Positions 11,436-21,723 of a stretch of DNA of 64,000 nucleotides are shown here, piece by piece. Position 1 is the first letter of the stretch, and every line of letters begins with the position of its first letter. A program made the position numbers and the translations under genes. The notes beneath the pieces are model-generated. The model was not told the origin of the DNA. It did not search any database and saw only the letters and a list, made by a program, of their open reading frames with translations. Location: contig CM046842.1 in the NCBI GenBank assembly GCA_025618425.1, positions 34,787,188-34,851,187 on the forward strand. The letters are read 5' to 3'. This stretch comes from Heliocidaris tuberculata. Taxonomy: Eukaryota; Echinodermata; Echinoidea; Camarodonta; Echinometridae.

Positions 11436-11581
11436 ATTTGCAATACGTCGATTCCCTCTCAAACACCATAGGCGTAAGCATAACACTGGGCTTTGGAATT
11501 TCGTTGTTTCAAATACAGAATTCTTATTTCTGCCTTGAACAAAAACCCCTTTTGGATTATCAATTTTCATCGAGTCCGAAA

Positions 11582-12075
11582 TTATGAAACGAAAATCACC
11601 GCTTTGAAAACAAGATGGGCCAAAAGGGGGCTGAAGGCCAAAATAATTTCATAATGCATAAATCTAGTCTTTAACTGAGTGACAGTACCAAACACTGGGT
11701 ACAGAGAATTAATCTTTCCAGCAAGAACTGCAATTTTCCGTGCTGAAACTTGAGGTAAACCTGCCTGAAAAGAGTCTATACATGACTCAAGATCGTTCAT
11801 CCTCCTTTGAGTTATCTTGATGCAAGCCACACTGCTGTCCCATGTTAAACCAAGCCAATCCAAACACTGGACAGGAATCCATTGAGATTTCTCAACATTA
11901 GGTACCAAACCTGCTTTCAATTTTTCACTGCCTTGGCCATAGCCTCACAAGATCAAAAGAAGCCGCACGACCCCATCCATCATCTAAATACAAAACAATG
12001 AATATCCCTCTACTACGACAATGATTGACGATCGGTTTAAGGCATTTAGTAAAAACATAAGGGGCTGTAAAAATG
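11582..12075 (-). pseudogene. DIRS-type reverse transcriptase remnant
   Basis: The minus strand encodes APYVFTKCLKP followed by VLYLDDGWG. The YLDD catalytic box is at 11990-11979. After a frameshift at about 11940 it continues as EKSQW, CLDWLGLTWDS, ITQRRM and ISARK-like SARKIAVLAGK, the order found downstream of YLDD in DIRS/Ngaro RTs. The fingers and upstream palm region are gone: coding similarity ends just inside repeat A1. RNase H is not recognisable downstream. The sequence is broken by at least two frameshifts and is non-functional. Confidence 0.8.
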
Positions 12076-12141
12076 AACACCAAATCTAATTCTCACATTA
12101 CCGCCTAAAATTTTTGCACTAGAACGGATAGAAGAAGCGAA

Positions 12142-12284
12142 CAAATTAGACGTCCGTTCTGCAGCGTGTCGAACGAGGTCAGTGAGCTATGAATGCTCTC
12201 CGACTCCGAATACTCCGAACAGCCACCTGTTAAGCATTCTTATGCTAATCGGTTAGCTCTGTTATAACAATTAAAAATATATTT
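12142..12284 (-). repeat. Split direct repeat A1
   Basis: Partner of 9483-9623, with a few substitutions and a 2-4-base indel near GCTCTG(TTA). It forms the minus-strand 5' terminus of the YR element. Beyond it (12285 on) is unrelated AT-rich sequence with ATCAAATCAAATCAATTTA, which resembles a LINE tail. Confidence 0.85.
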
Positions 12285-12449
12285 CTTTCAGGATTGAGAA
12301 TGACTCATCAACTCTTTAGATATAAATCAAATCAAATCAATTTATTGAATTAAAATCCACAATTTTGGATTATCAACAATACAAATACAGAAGAAGATTC
12401 ATTTTATTCATTATTCATTTATTCATAGATATATTTTTATTAAAATCAG

Positions 12450-12970
12450 GCGCTGTGGGGTGGGGGGGGGGGGAGGGTGTAATGTCCCCAGTATTTCAGG
12501 AATGTGGGTATCCTAGAAGTTCCCCCTTTTACATAGGAAAGTGTTCCTTTTACTTCAGATAAATGCCCCCTTTCCTTTATATTCCTTCCCCTTCCATTTT
12601 CTTACAATTTGATTTTACCATTGATAATTGCCAGAGGTCTATTAAAATCTGAGAGGTGCCCCTTCTTCCTTAACAACTGTCCCTTTTCATTTGTAAGAAA
12701 TGCCCCTTCCCCTTCTATAAGTATCGTTCATATTATAACACGTGCCCCTTTTCCAATCTTATAATTGCCCCTATTCTTTTTGATAAGTGCATCAGTTTCT
12801 TCACCTGTGGCAATTACCTCTATTCAAACTTGATAGGTGCTCTTTTTAATTTGACAAGTGCCCATTCGGCCTTCTGCTAAATGACACTTGTCATCTCTGT
12901 CATCCCGTTTACACCTCTGAAAAGTTTCCCTTAATTCATTTTGACATGGGCTCCTTTCCTTCAACCAGTC
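12450..12970. repeat. Degenerate ~40-bp minisatellite (TGCCCCTTTTCC)
   Basis: Begins with a G run inside AGGCGCTGTGGGG, then about ten degenerate units with the core (A/G)ATAA(G/A)TGCCCCTTTTCC, each separated by roughly 35-45 bp. The complementary core AAAAGGGGCACTTATCAG recurs at 37210-37430, so the two are the same family. The G run and GGCGC start suggest they are the interiors of degraded hAT-type elements. There is no coding sequence. Confidence 0.6.
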
Positions 12971-13074
12971 AAGTCAGATGCGGCCAGGAAAGAGAGCGTC
13001 ATCCACTATCTCGGCTCTCTCCAACCTTGGTGATGAATGTATCTTTTTACTCTTTTCCTACCGTGTGATCTTCT

Positions 13075-13320
13075 CATTTTTCTTTCTTTCTATCTTTCTT
13101 TCTTTTCCTATCTTTAATTCTGTATTTTATTTACCTTTTTTTCTTTGACTCTTCTCTTCTTCTTTTTTTCCTGTTCAGTTTCTTATGCTCTCTTTTCCTC
13201 TTTCTCTCTCTCTCTCTCTTTCTTCTCTCAAGCTCTCTCTCTCTCTCCCTATTCTCTCTAGCGCCCCCTCTCTTTTTCTTTCTCTCTCTCTTCTCCCTCC
13301 TTTCTTCCTTCCTCATTCAT
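13075..13320. repeat. CT-rich low-complexity tract
   Basis: (CT)n, TTTC and CTTCT runs. Ser/Leu-rich and Arg/Lys/Glu-rich ORFs on the two strands are composition artefacts. Confidence 0.9.
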
Positions 13321-13324
13321 TTAG

Positions 13325-13395
13325 TCACCCGTTATGGATGGCGGTCCTTATGAATAGCGGTCATTATGACTAGCGATCGGTATGACTAGCGAGGT
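13325..13395. repeat. ~18-bp short tandem repeat, ~4 copies
   Basis: Units of the form GCGGTCATTATGACTA (variants GGCGGTCCTTATGAATA and GCGATCGGTATGACTA) repeat about four times. Confidence 0.65.
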
Positions 13396-14511
13396 TACCC
13401 CCATTTGCATGGTATATAGTTAAACATAGTTTTAAACAGATATTTATGCAATACACGTGTGTAAATGCCGGAACCATATCGAACTCCCCAAAATATGGTA
13501 ACAATGTATGCAAATGCTATTCCAAAGAATAATCATCTTCATAATCATTAGTTACCATTACTCTATATTTTCATTATCTAATTATCATCTGATTATTCAA
13601 TTATTTTTCTTATCTTCATTATCACAGTACATTGTTATTTATAGTAATTATTAGAAGCAAAATTGATTTCCAATCCTGTACGTTTAGAAAGTAATGTACC
13701 GCAGGTTTGACCTGGCAGATGGTCGAATACCGTGCATTACAAAGAGAGTCGTGCATTTTACCATCCACGTCCACTCCAAAACGAGTTTTTGAATTGAATT
13801 GAATTGAACTGATGTGTTGCAAAAATCATCAAACATGCTGAAACTGTTCAATTTACAAAAAGTGCATCACTATATAAACTATACAATGGTAGCATATGCA
13901 TGATAAAGCTCATGTACAGTATTGATAGCAAAAAAGGAAATTGGAAAGAAACATGTTAAATATAGTCTCATGTTGTTCTCCTTGTATCAAAAGATGTCTG
14001 TAAGAGATCATTTTGGTATTCCATCTATGATTTCTGGTGAATTTCAGTGTAAATATCTGTAAGGAATGCTCGATAACTGCCATTATGCTAGAACCCTTCC
14101 ACCCCGACGGCTCCCTGCACAGCAATCTTGGGGCTTCGCATAAAGACAGCATGTGTATCACTCTGTGTAGCTACTCATTGGTTTTACACGTGTGTGTACA
14201 GTGTATAGCACATGCTGCCTTTGTTGGGATTTTACGTGCCTGTCCCGGCACATAAAGTAGTTTTTGCCTCTTATTTGTTTAAAGTGACCAGCAAATGAGC
14301 TGACATGTGTGTTTGCATCGGAAAACTTGACAATTTGTGTGAAGTGACCGTGGGCGTGTCTTCAACCACGGTACATACCAATCAGCGGTGAGGAATAGCT
14401 GAACTCTATCTGACCCCCAGCTCTACATACATCCCGGTGTATGTTGATTGCAAGCTGTGTGTTGGTCAGTGGTCAGTGGCAGTGCCATAATGTGTACTGC
14501 GTGTAATATAT

Positions 14512-14549
<38 letters not shown>

Positions 14550-15059
14550 ACCTTATGTCAAAGGTGTCACTCAGAAATGTCAGCAGCCAAAGTGCAAATC
14601 CTTTCCAGCCGTTGGGTATAACTGAAAATGACGTGATACACACTTCAAATGGTTTATTATGATAAGACAACCTGCAAAGAGCCTATAGGGGTTAGAATGG
14701 GGCGGGGAGTGCCGTTTTTGCTCACAAGTCTAGCGACCAACCGTTTTTTAATCAGTTCAGTAGCTGTACTGTACATGCGTAGGCTTGTATCATGATCCTG
14801 AGACTTGTACAGAGTCTATGAATGCGGTATCGGGGGAAGGTCGCTTAACCCTCGGCAGTTCGGGCAGTTCGGTCAACTTCGTATGATCTAATTTTATGGC
14901 CTTCAGTCCGATGCAAACACACATGGGGTCCCAATTGCTAGTCCCTTTAATATTAAACTTTAGGAGGCGATATCTTCACAGTGTCTTAGTATTGCTAGTA
15001 TCTTGCTATTTATCAACAAAAATCGAAGAAATCTGATGAACACTTTTAAATCGAAATAT
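13396..15059. other. No gene seen; (CA)n at 14513-14548
   Basis: AT-rich, non-coding sequence with one (CA)n microsatellite at 14513-14548. An isolated diverged copy of the array at 15060-15560 lies at about 13690-13790 (TGCATTACAAAGAGAGTCGT, CCACGTCCACTCCAAAACGA). Confidence 0.6.
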
Positions 15060-15950
15060 AGAAATCTAATCCTAAAAAAAGTGGCGATTTTGACTTGGTT
15101 GGTGGTGGCTTAATGTGCATTACAAGGAGCGTCGTGCATTTTACCGTCCACGTCCATTCCATTGGTTGAAATACTCCTTTGAGAGTGGATTCCATTATTT
15201 TGAGCGTGTATTTCCACTCCAAAACGAAGTGCTCTCTAATCCTAACAAGAGGGTATTTTGACAGGGCAGGAAGTCGCACACTGCATGTGCATTACAACGA
15301 AAGTCATGCATTTTAACGTCCACTCCAGTGGTTTGATACACTTCTTTTAGAGTGGATTCCACTGTTTTAAGAGTGAATTCCCACTAAAAAAGGAGTGATC
15401 CCTAATCCTAGAAAGAGGGGATTTTCACATGGCAGACGGTGGCATAGGCCTACTGTGCATTACAAGGAGCATTTTCCTGTCCACGTCCACTCCAAAGTGA
15501 AGTGATCCCTCAAAATGATTCCAAAAAAAGTGCATTTCCACTCCTCTACATTTATTGATAATAATGATAATAATATGTCCGTTTACAAAGCGCAGCTAAT
15601 ATACAAATATATTCTACTGCGCTCAATACAATGTATCATATAATTACATCGGCTTTAGCTTCAGCCGCCATGATGAATCGCTAAAGCGTTCAAAGAATTT
15701 CTTCCAACCGGGTACCCATTTAGCTCACCTGGATGGAGAGTGGCAAGTTTAGATTAATATTTTGGCCAAAGGACGTTCGTGCTGCGGCAGGGATTCGAAC
15801 ACCGTACCTTGTGGTTCACAGTCCTGGGACGTATCCACTAGACCATCAACACCTCCTACACCTCTACCTTATTTAGGGGATTTTGACTTGGCAGACGGTG
15901 CCATACTGTGCACCACAAGAAGCGTCGTGCATTTTAAAGCCCCCGTTTTG
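15060..15950. repeat. ~180-bp tandem array interrupted by a SINE
   Basis: Three units at about 15063, 15245 and 15420 share GTGCATTACAA(G/C)GA, GTC(G/A)TGCATTTTA(C/A)CGTCCAC and AGTGGATTCCA(T/C)T. A fourth partial copy (15875-15945, GATTTTGACTTGGCAGACGG) lies beyond the SINE at 15568-15857, which has been inserted into the array. Confidence 0.75.
15568..15857 (-). mobile_element. tRNA-derived SINE, minus strand
   Basis: Read on the minus strand: a tRNA-like head with GGTCTAGTGGATACG (A-box-like) and GGTTCACAGT / GTTCGAATCCC (B-box-like), a body with TGGCCAAAATATTAATCTAA and GGGTACCCGGTTGG, then ATTGAGCGCAG and an AT-rich (ATTATT)-type tail. Flanks CCTCTACATTTATTG (15543) and CCTCTACCTTATTTA (15861) look like a target duplication of about 15 bp. 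It is the same head and body family as 60568-60830. Such elements are transcribed by RNA polymerase III and moved by LINE enzymes. Confidence 0.8.
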
Positions 15951-16049
15951 CATGATCATACAGTCATCATCTTCTGGCTGTAGATATCCCCAATCTAGAG
16001 GAAAACAGATAAAACAACAACAACAGAATGTAATTAGCGCTTAACTGTG

Positions 16050-16320
16050 ATAATAAGGAAGAAGATGATAATGATGATGATGAAGATGATGTTAATTTTA
16101 ATGATGATGATGATGATAACAATAACAGTAGCAAAATCAACAATAACAACAATGATAATAATGATAATAATAATGATAATAATAACAATAATAATCATAA
16201 TAATAATAATAATAACAATAACAATAAATGATAATGATTATAATAATAATAATAATGATGATGTTAATATCAAGAAGAAGAAAGAGAAGAAAAAGAAGAA
16301 GAAGAAGAAGAAGTAGAAGA
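16050..16320. repeat. Compound trinucleotide microsatellite
   Basis: (GAT)n, (AAT)n, (AAC)n and finally (AGA)n blocks. All poly-Met/Ile/Asn/Lys ORFs across it are artefacts. Confidence 0.95.
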
Positions 16321-16414
16321 TTTTATGCTTTCTTTCGATGGATCCCATTTTTAACAATTCATCTCCGAACTCCGTGCGAGAACCTCAGATTCAGGCTCCT
16401 TCTTCATTAGACCA

Positions 16415-16552
16415 GGGCAGCATTTCATCAAGCGTTTTGTCGGTGATTTTTACCGACAATTGTTATAAGCTACGGAAATCCTTGCATCTGATTGGCTGAG
16501 AGCAAATTTGTCAGTAAAAATCATTGAAAAAACGCTTGATGAAACGCTCCCC
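16415..16552. mobile_element. Short TIR MITE, 138 bp
   Basis: Left end GGGCAGCATTTCATCAAGCG and right end complementary to GGGGAGCGTTTCATCAAGCG (17 of 20 identical). The interior has TCGGTGATTTTTACCGACAA, the palindrome-like centre and GCATCTGATTGGCTGAGAGC. No clear target duplication was found, so the superfamily is open. Confidence 0.6.
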
Positions 16553-16804
16553 AGTTTCAAAATTTTGTGCGTTCTGTCCGATATCACAGTAATCTAGAAA
16601 TAGTATTTAGAAGAACGTCAGATATAATGTATCAAATAAGATATTTCTATCACACTTTAAAATGGTCTTTGGTCACCCCATCATATTATTAACATAATTT
16701 TTATTACTCTGAAGGGTCTTGAGGCCGAATTTTTCGATTTCATGTCCCTTCAGTGTAGCTGACTAGTGCTCAAATGGTCTGCGCACGTAATGAACTCTAT
16801 AAAA

Positions 16805-17040
16805 CCAGGACATTCCAGTAGACCGACAGCCCACGAAACCGACAGCCAATGAGACCGACAATGTCAGTCTGGTGAACCCTCAGAAAAGCTGTCAAAAGGC
16901 CCACGAGACCGAACATTGTTGGTCTGGTGGGCTATTGGTCTGGTGGGCTGCCGGTCTATTGGACTTTTGGTCTCTTTGGCCATCTGTCTCTTCAGCTGTC
17001 AGTCTCGAGGATTGCCGGTCTCGTGGGCTGTAGCCCTATA
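16805..17040. repeat. Inverted array of GACCGACAG / GGTCTGGTGGGCT units
   Basis: The left half has repeated ACCGACAGCC(C/A)A(C/A/T)GA units and the right half their complements (GGTCTGGTGGGCT, GCCGGTCTCGTGGGCTG), giving a hairpin-capable inverted array. A related but shorter inverted repeat is at 46247-46370. It abuts the donor side of the lectin exon. Confidence 0.6.
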
Positions 17041-17047
17041 AACTCAC

Positions 17048-17393
17048 CTCTATACGGTGATATAGTTCCTCCCCGATCAGTTATGCACACCCATGTCCCT
17101 TGGGCGTTCAACCTACAGTTGGCCCAGAACCAGGTGAAGGTGATGTGAGACTTAAAAAGATCGTAATCATCCGTGCTCTCTCTGAAGTAGAGGGACGGAC
17201 CAATCACATCTCCATTGCCAAGGGTAACTGGATCAAGAGCTTCACAGTAATCATGAGCAGCTTGCCAAATACATCCGCCTTCAGCCATGTGGATACATTT
17301 TGTTTTCCCATACACCCAACCAACCGGGCAGATTTCTGTATTGTATGCGGGCGAAAAACATAATGGCTTCTTATAGCACTCATATCCGTCACG
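17048..17393 (-). CDS. C-type-lectin-like domain exon
   Basis: A minus-strand open exon of about 115 codons. It contains CPVGWVYGKTKC, GGCIWQAAHDYCEAL, and then TFTWFWANC with GTWVC. That Cys and Trp order (C-P-x-G-W, W-x-x-A-x-x-x-C, W-x-x-C-x(n)-W-x-C) matches C-type lectin-like domains, about 100 residues of a usual 110-130. A good GTGAGT donor follows 17048 and leaves phase 1. The likely acceptor (TCACAG) precedes 17393, and an in-frame stop lies just upstream, so the exon starts here or slightly inside. Sugar-binding EPN/QPD and WND motifs are not seen, so carbohydrate binding is doubtful. The EGF exon at 18930-19034 lies upstream on the same strand, suggesting a secreted or membrane mosaic protein. 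Confidence 0.7.
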
Positions 17394-17423
17394 CTGTGAC
17401 GCTCATGGTGCTTATAGTCTGGG

Positions 17424-18523
17424 AGCCTGTCCCGAAATAGTCACCCCATTTTACATATGAGATTTGACCCCTTAAATTTACATAGAAAATCCATGTCATT
17501 CACAACAAGCTTGTCAGCTCGAACGAAGCCGCCGGGTTTGGCCCCCAGAGCCCCCCAAAAGGGCCCCAAAGTCGGGTCGATTTCAATCCATCTAACATAT
17601 GCGCCAAACTTTGTCAGAAGGAAGGTGTACGACTATACATTACCAAAACACAAAAACTGACAAAATTTTCCGTCGGGATGGATTGTCAGACCGCCCCTAA
17701 AAAATAGGGAAAATTTTCCCCTTAAGGCCCATCGACCAAATTTTGTCAGAAGGAAGAAGTATGGGTGTACATTACAAAAATATAAAAACTGACAAAAATT
17801 TCAATCGGGAAGAGGGTGTAACACGCCCCTGAAAAATAAAACACCAAAGTGCCCCTAAACCAAGCTAAGTATCTGGGCTGCCATGCTGAAATTTACCATT
17901 CATGTGTTGATTACACAAATACCTTGCAAGCTTTCTACTATGCCTTGTCAAACAGGCGCAGATGGAAAATGGGTGTGTTTACATAATCCTGAAAATATCA
18001 TTTGACTACTTTGAGAAAGCAATACAATTTTCACAATTTAATAACTTATTATTGAAATGATTATTTGACACCAAACTGCACCCCAAGAAAGTTAAAGTAC
18101 TCAAAATTGTACTATGTAAATTTGACCTGAATGGAATAACACACATTGAATTTATTAAGGTTATAATGCCAAAAAAGGGTTTTTCTCTACATCCAGAGCA
18201 TTTGGGGCAGCAAAGCTTTGTTTAGGGGCACTTTGATGGGGTTTTTCAGGGGCGTGTTACACCCTCTTCCCGATTGAAATTTTTGTCAGTTTTTATATTT
18301 TTGTAATGTACACCCATACATCTTCCTTCTGACAAAGTTTGGCGCATACGTTAGATGGGTTGAAATCGACCTGACTTCGGGGCCCTTTTGAGGGGCTCTG
18401 GGGGGCCAAACCCGGCGGCTTCGTTCGAGCTGACAAGCTTTTTGTGAATGACATGGATGGTCTAAGTAACTTTAAGGGGTCAAATCTCATATTTAAAATG
18501 GGGTGACTATTTCGGGACAGGCT
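17424..18523. mobile_element. Long-TIR non-autonomous DNA element, 1.1 kb
   Basis: Both ends read AGCCTGTCCCGAAATAGTCA inward, and the inverted arms extend over 200 bp (17424-17660 against 18290-18523). They include matched GCTTGTCAGCTCGAACGAAG and CCAAACTTTGTCAGAAGGAAG segments. The left arm contains a second diverged copy of the TTTGTCAGAAGGAAG block (17730-17800) that pairs with 18240-18320. Flanks TCTGGG and TCTGGC hint at a 5-bp duplication but this is weak. Its ORFs (MRFDPL...) are arm translations. It lies in the presumed intron between the EGF and lectin exons. Confidence 0.8.
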
Positions 18524-18544
18524 TCTGGCCTATTAGACATTATT

Positions 18545-18720
18545 ACCCCGGTTACAGCCGAGCCGTCAAAGTAGCTTGTGCTCAAGCATATCCCATTTAT
18601 ATCTGGGTGGACAGTGGCAAATGTAGATTAATGTCTTGCCGTTAGTGCCGGCCTGGGATTCGAAAACTCAACCTTATGATTGAAAGTCAGGTGAATTAAC
18701 CACTATACAATGATCCCTCT
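18545..18720 (-). mobile_element. tRNA-derived SINE fragment, minus strand
   Basis: On the minus strand it shows TATAGTGGTTAATTCACC and TTTTCGAATCCCAGG (decayed A and B boxes) followed by CAAGACATTAATCTACATTT and CCACCCAGAT, the body of the family at 60568. The 3' tail is missing. Confidence 0.65.
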
Positions 18721-18747
18721 ACAAACAGAAACTAATATTGAAACTAT

Positions 18748-18841
18748 CAGTGTGTGTGTGTGTGTGGGGGGGGGGGTGATTGTACAGGCCACCCCCCCCC
18801 CCCTCCTCTAAAAGTGGGGGGGGGGGGAATTTACGCCAGTG
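18748..18841. mobile_element. hAT-type MITE, 94 bp, perfect 8-bp TSD
   Basis: Bounded by perfect GAAACTAT duplications at 18740-18747 and 18842-18849. The right TIR (complement CACTGGCGTAAATT) matches the left TIR of 62503-62842, and the interior GTACAGGCCA plus poly-C/poly-G is the same subfamily. The left end has become CAGTG(TG)n. It is the shortest member here and lies in the intron just downstream of the EGF exon. Confidence 0.75.
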
Positions 18842-18929
18842 GAAACTATATTGCAGGACATCCACTGATCTAAAATACCGACTGTCTCCCTGAACTGTTC
18901 AAAATGAAATTGAAAGTAATCTAACCTAC

Positions 18930-19034
18930 CATATTCGCAACATGTTCCATTGTATCCGTCTTGACAAGAGCAGCTAAATCCATCAAGTTCCTCTGTGCAA
19001 GTCCCTCCATTATGACACGGCTGTGAGTAACATG
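18930..19034 (-). CDS. EGF-like domain exon (phase 1-1)
   Basis: A 105-bp exon, with acceptor TATACAG just before 19034 and donor GTAGGT after 18930, both in phase 1, which is the usual symmetric, shuffle-competent phase for EGF modules. The translation has CYSQPCHNGGTC, FSCSCQDGYNG and CCEYG: the six EGF cysteines with NGGTC and GYxG signatures, plus one extra Cys next to the sixth. No calcium-binding D/N-x-D/N-E/Q start is visible. The module mediates extracellular protein contacts. Upstream and downstream exons are not fully resolved; the lectin-like exon lies 1.5 kb downstream on the same strand. Confidence 0.85.
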
Positions 19035-19162
19035 CTGTATACAAGATACATGGACACAGTTATGAAGTAAAGCACAATAATTTTTGTGTAGAATAGAGAC
19101 AATTAAACACGTAGTATGATGAGATGTATCCGACTATTTACCCGATAACGGGTGCTATATCA

Positions 19163-21723
19163 ACTAGAACTGCAATCGTATCGGAACGATGTGCATGCAA
19201 TGTCGTCCGTATCTCTTATTTGTTGAGAAGTTGACAGGTGAAATATAAAGTTATGCATGTTAAAAGATGATATAAGATAAGATGGGAGAAGATAATGCAT
19301 ACTGTAAAATTAGGAGATGATAGAATCGTTAAAAAAAGAAACAACGAACAAAAAACAAAGAATGATGATAATGGTGATGACAATGATGATGATGATGGTG
19401 ATGATGGTAATGGTGGTGTTGATGATAATAATGATGATGGTTATAATGATGATTATGATGATGGTGATGATGATAATAATGCTGATGATTATGTGATGAT
19501 GATGATCATGATTATGATGATGATGATATAATGGTGATGGTGATCATGATGATTATGATGATATAATGATGATATAATAATGGTGATGCTGATCATGATT
19601 ATGATGATATAATGATGATGATGATGATGATGATGTTGATCGATATGTTGATAATGTTGATGATGATGATGATGATATAATAATGATGACGATGGTGAGC
19701 ATTATTATGATATAATGATGATAATGGTGATGAAATAATAATGATGATAATGGTGATGATGATAATGACGATGATGATGATGATATAATAATAATGATGA
19801 TGATGGTGGTGCATGCCCTGACCCAAATGGCTTTCTACAGGCTCCAGTCTACATGGCCTCAACACAATGAAGCATAGTAAACCACGCGCATCACTTTGGG
19901 GTTGTGCGGTATTTAACATAAGGAAAGGAAGAAATCAAAGATCATAGAACAATGACAGTAGGGTAAAACATAGAAAGACAAGATGACAGAGAATAACATA
20001 GGGAAAGGTAGTAGGATAAAATGCCTTTCCATAGCCTCTGGCCACGTGGCTTCCACACTATATGTGACGCATAGTATACCAGGCCACATCGGCTTTGCGT
20101 AGAATTGTATTGAAGAAAATGTCGTTAAATGGCATGTACTGAAATGGCTTTATTTGCTAATAACTGGGCTCTTTTTTGTTCTTTATGTGCCGTATTTGGT
20201 ATCATACGAAAGAGCATTTCATGGCCATCATTTTGGGACAACTTTCATATTTTTATGACAATCCTATCGAAGCGTGTGATGCATGAAAGATTTATAGAAC
20301 AAAATGGCGTCTAAAATGTCACACTTGACCGATTTTCAAAATCCGGCTTCGTGATTCTCTTCATTTTGCCTCGAAGAATGTGCCTGCCAGATTTCAAGAA
20401 AAATAAAGATCGTTCAGGGGGCCAAAGTTGGGATCCCGATTTTCCCCATAGACAATACGTGTAATGCACAAAAAGGCATCTAAAATGTGACGCTTGACCG
20501 ATTTTAAAAAATCCGGCTTCGAGATTCTCTTCATTTTGCCTCAAAGAATGTGCCTGCAAATTTTCAAGAAAAATAAAGATCGTTCAGAGGGCCAAAAGCG
20601 GGATCCCGATTTGCCCCATAGACAATACGTGTAATGCATGGGCGGAAATTGTGCAGGATCCGTATTATGACCTGACTTAAATCGCGATTTACTGAAAATT
20701 TTCTGTGAGACCCTATACCGTGTTTGGTATCTCTGAGAAGGGAATTTCATTGCGGTCATTTTGAGCTGAATGTCATTAGTGCGCCATTTAAAATAAGCAT
20801 ATTACGCCATATTATGTAATGCATATTAATTTGAGATTTTTTGCGATAACTTCGTGATGACGTCATCAATTTTTACCAAATTGAGCTGACAGTTGTCAAA
20901 TACGTTGATACACACACCTACAAAGTTTCAAAGATGTAGGTTTAAATTTCGCAATTTTAGAGCAAGTTGAAGTTATTTCGGCATTTCCGTAAATTTCATG
21001 ATTTTTACGAGCAATTTTCGCCAATTTGATCTGTGATAAGGTATATATTTTTTCAGTTGGCTGAATAGAGTATATCTTGAAACACCTAAATCCAATAAAA
21101 GGTACGGGTTTAGCCAGGCATGATGGAGATACGGCCACAAGAAAATAGCCATTTTGGAAACTTTAGAGGGCGCTATTTTTATTATGCCGAATCATTGAAG
21201 CATGAAACTAATCAGGGATGTGTGCAATGACAAGATAAAGCCACAGTGAAAATTTGAGACAAAAATGACTTGATATGAGGAAGTTATGGCAATTTTTCAA
21301 ATTCGGGAATGAATATTTTAAGAATTTTAATGTTTTTTAATGTTGCCGATTTCGGATTTGAATTTAGAGTATGAAGATGAAATTTTGAAGGTTAGGTAAA
21401 AAAAAGAAAGTTGAAGAACAAGTCTTACTCTATATAGAGCACTTTGTTAGAAGTCTGTAGCATGTAGGATAGTGGAAATAGGCAAGAAGAAAGAAAGACA
21501 TGAAAATGGCCCGAAAATGGACAAAATGGCGCCTGGATGTTCATGCATGAGTGATTTGGGAAAATGAAGAGTCAGGTGCACAACAAGACATGGCAAGGAA
21601 GATGGCTATGAAATTTGAAATGAAATGGACGAGAGGAAGGGACCTAATTAGGAGGAACAAGCACTACGTGCAAAATGAATAGGAGTTTGAGGTAAGAAGA
21701 TCAAGAAGAAGAAGAAGAAGAAG
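19163..21723. repeat. Tandem duplication, unit 1 (2.56 kb)
   Basis: First copy of a direct duplication with period 2,561 bp. It starts ACTAGAACTGCAATCGTATC and ends in (GAA)n. Contents in order: a GAT-rich microsatellite (19350-19810, length-variable between copies), a segment with ACCCAAATGGCTTTC, an inner tandem pair of about 170 bp (20301-20469 and 20470-20639, each with CTTGACCGATTTT, TCCGGCTTCG and GGGATCCCGATTT), then AT-rich non-coding sequence. ORFs across it are not conserved as protein. Confidence 0.9.

Larger units (their letters stand above)
8424..12284 (-). mobile_element. YR retrotransposon (PAT/Ngaro-like) with split direct repeats
   Basis: Read on the minus strand the order is A1 (12284-12142), reverse transcriptase remnant, tyrosine recombinase remnant, B1 (9768-9622) directly joined to A2 (9623-9483), then B2 (8570-8424). 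A1/A2 and B1/B2 are near-identical direct repeats of about 140-147 bp. This is the A1-ORFs-B1A2-B2 arrangement known for PAT/Ngaro-type tyrosine-recombinase retrotransposons, whose life cycle involves a circular intermediate rather than LTR integration. Total span is 3.86 kb. No gag is recognisable and the RT is cut off within 60-70 bp of A1, so the 5' coding half is deleted. The ORFs carry frameshifts, so the copy is dead. Confidence 0.85.
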
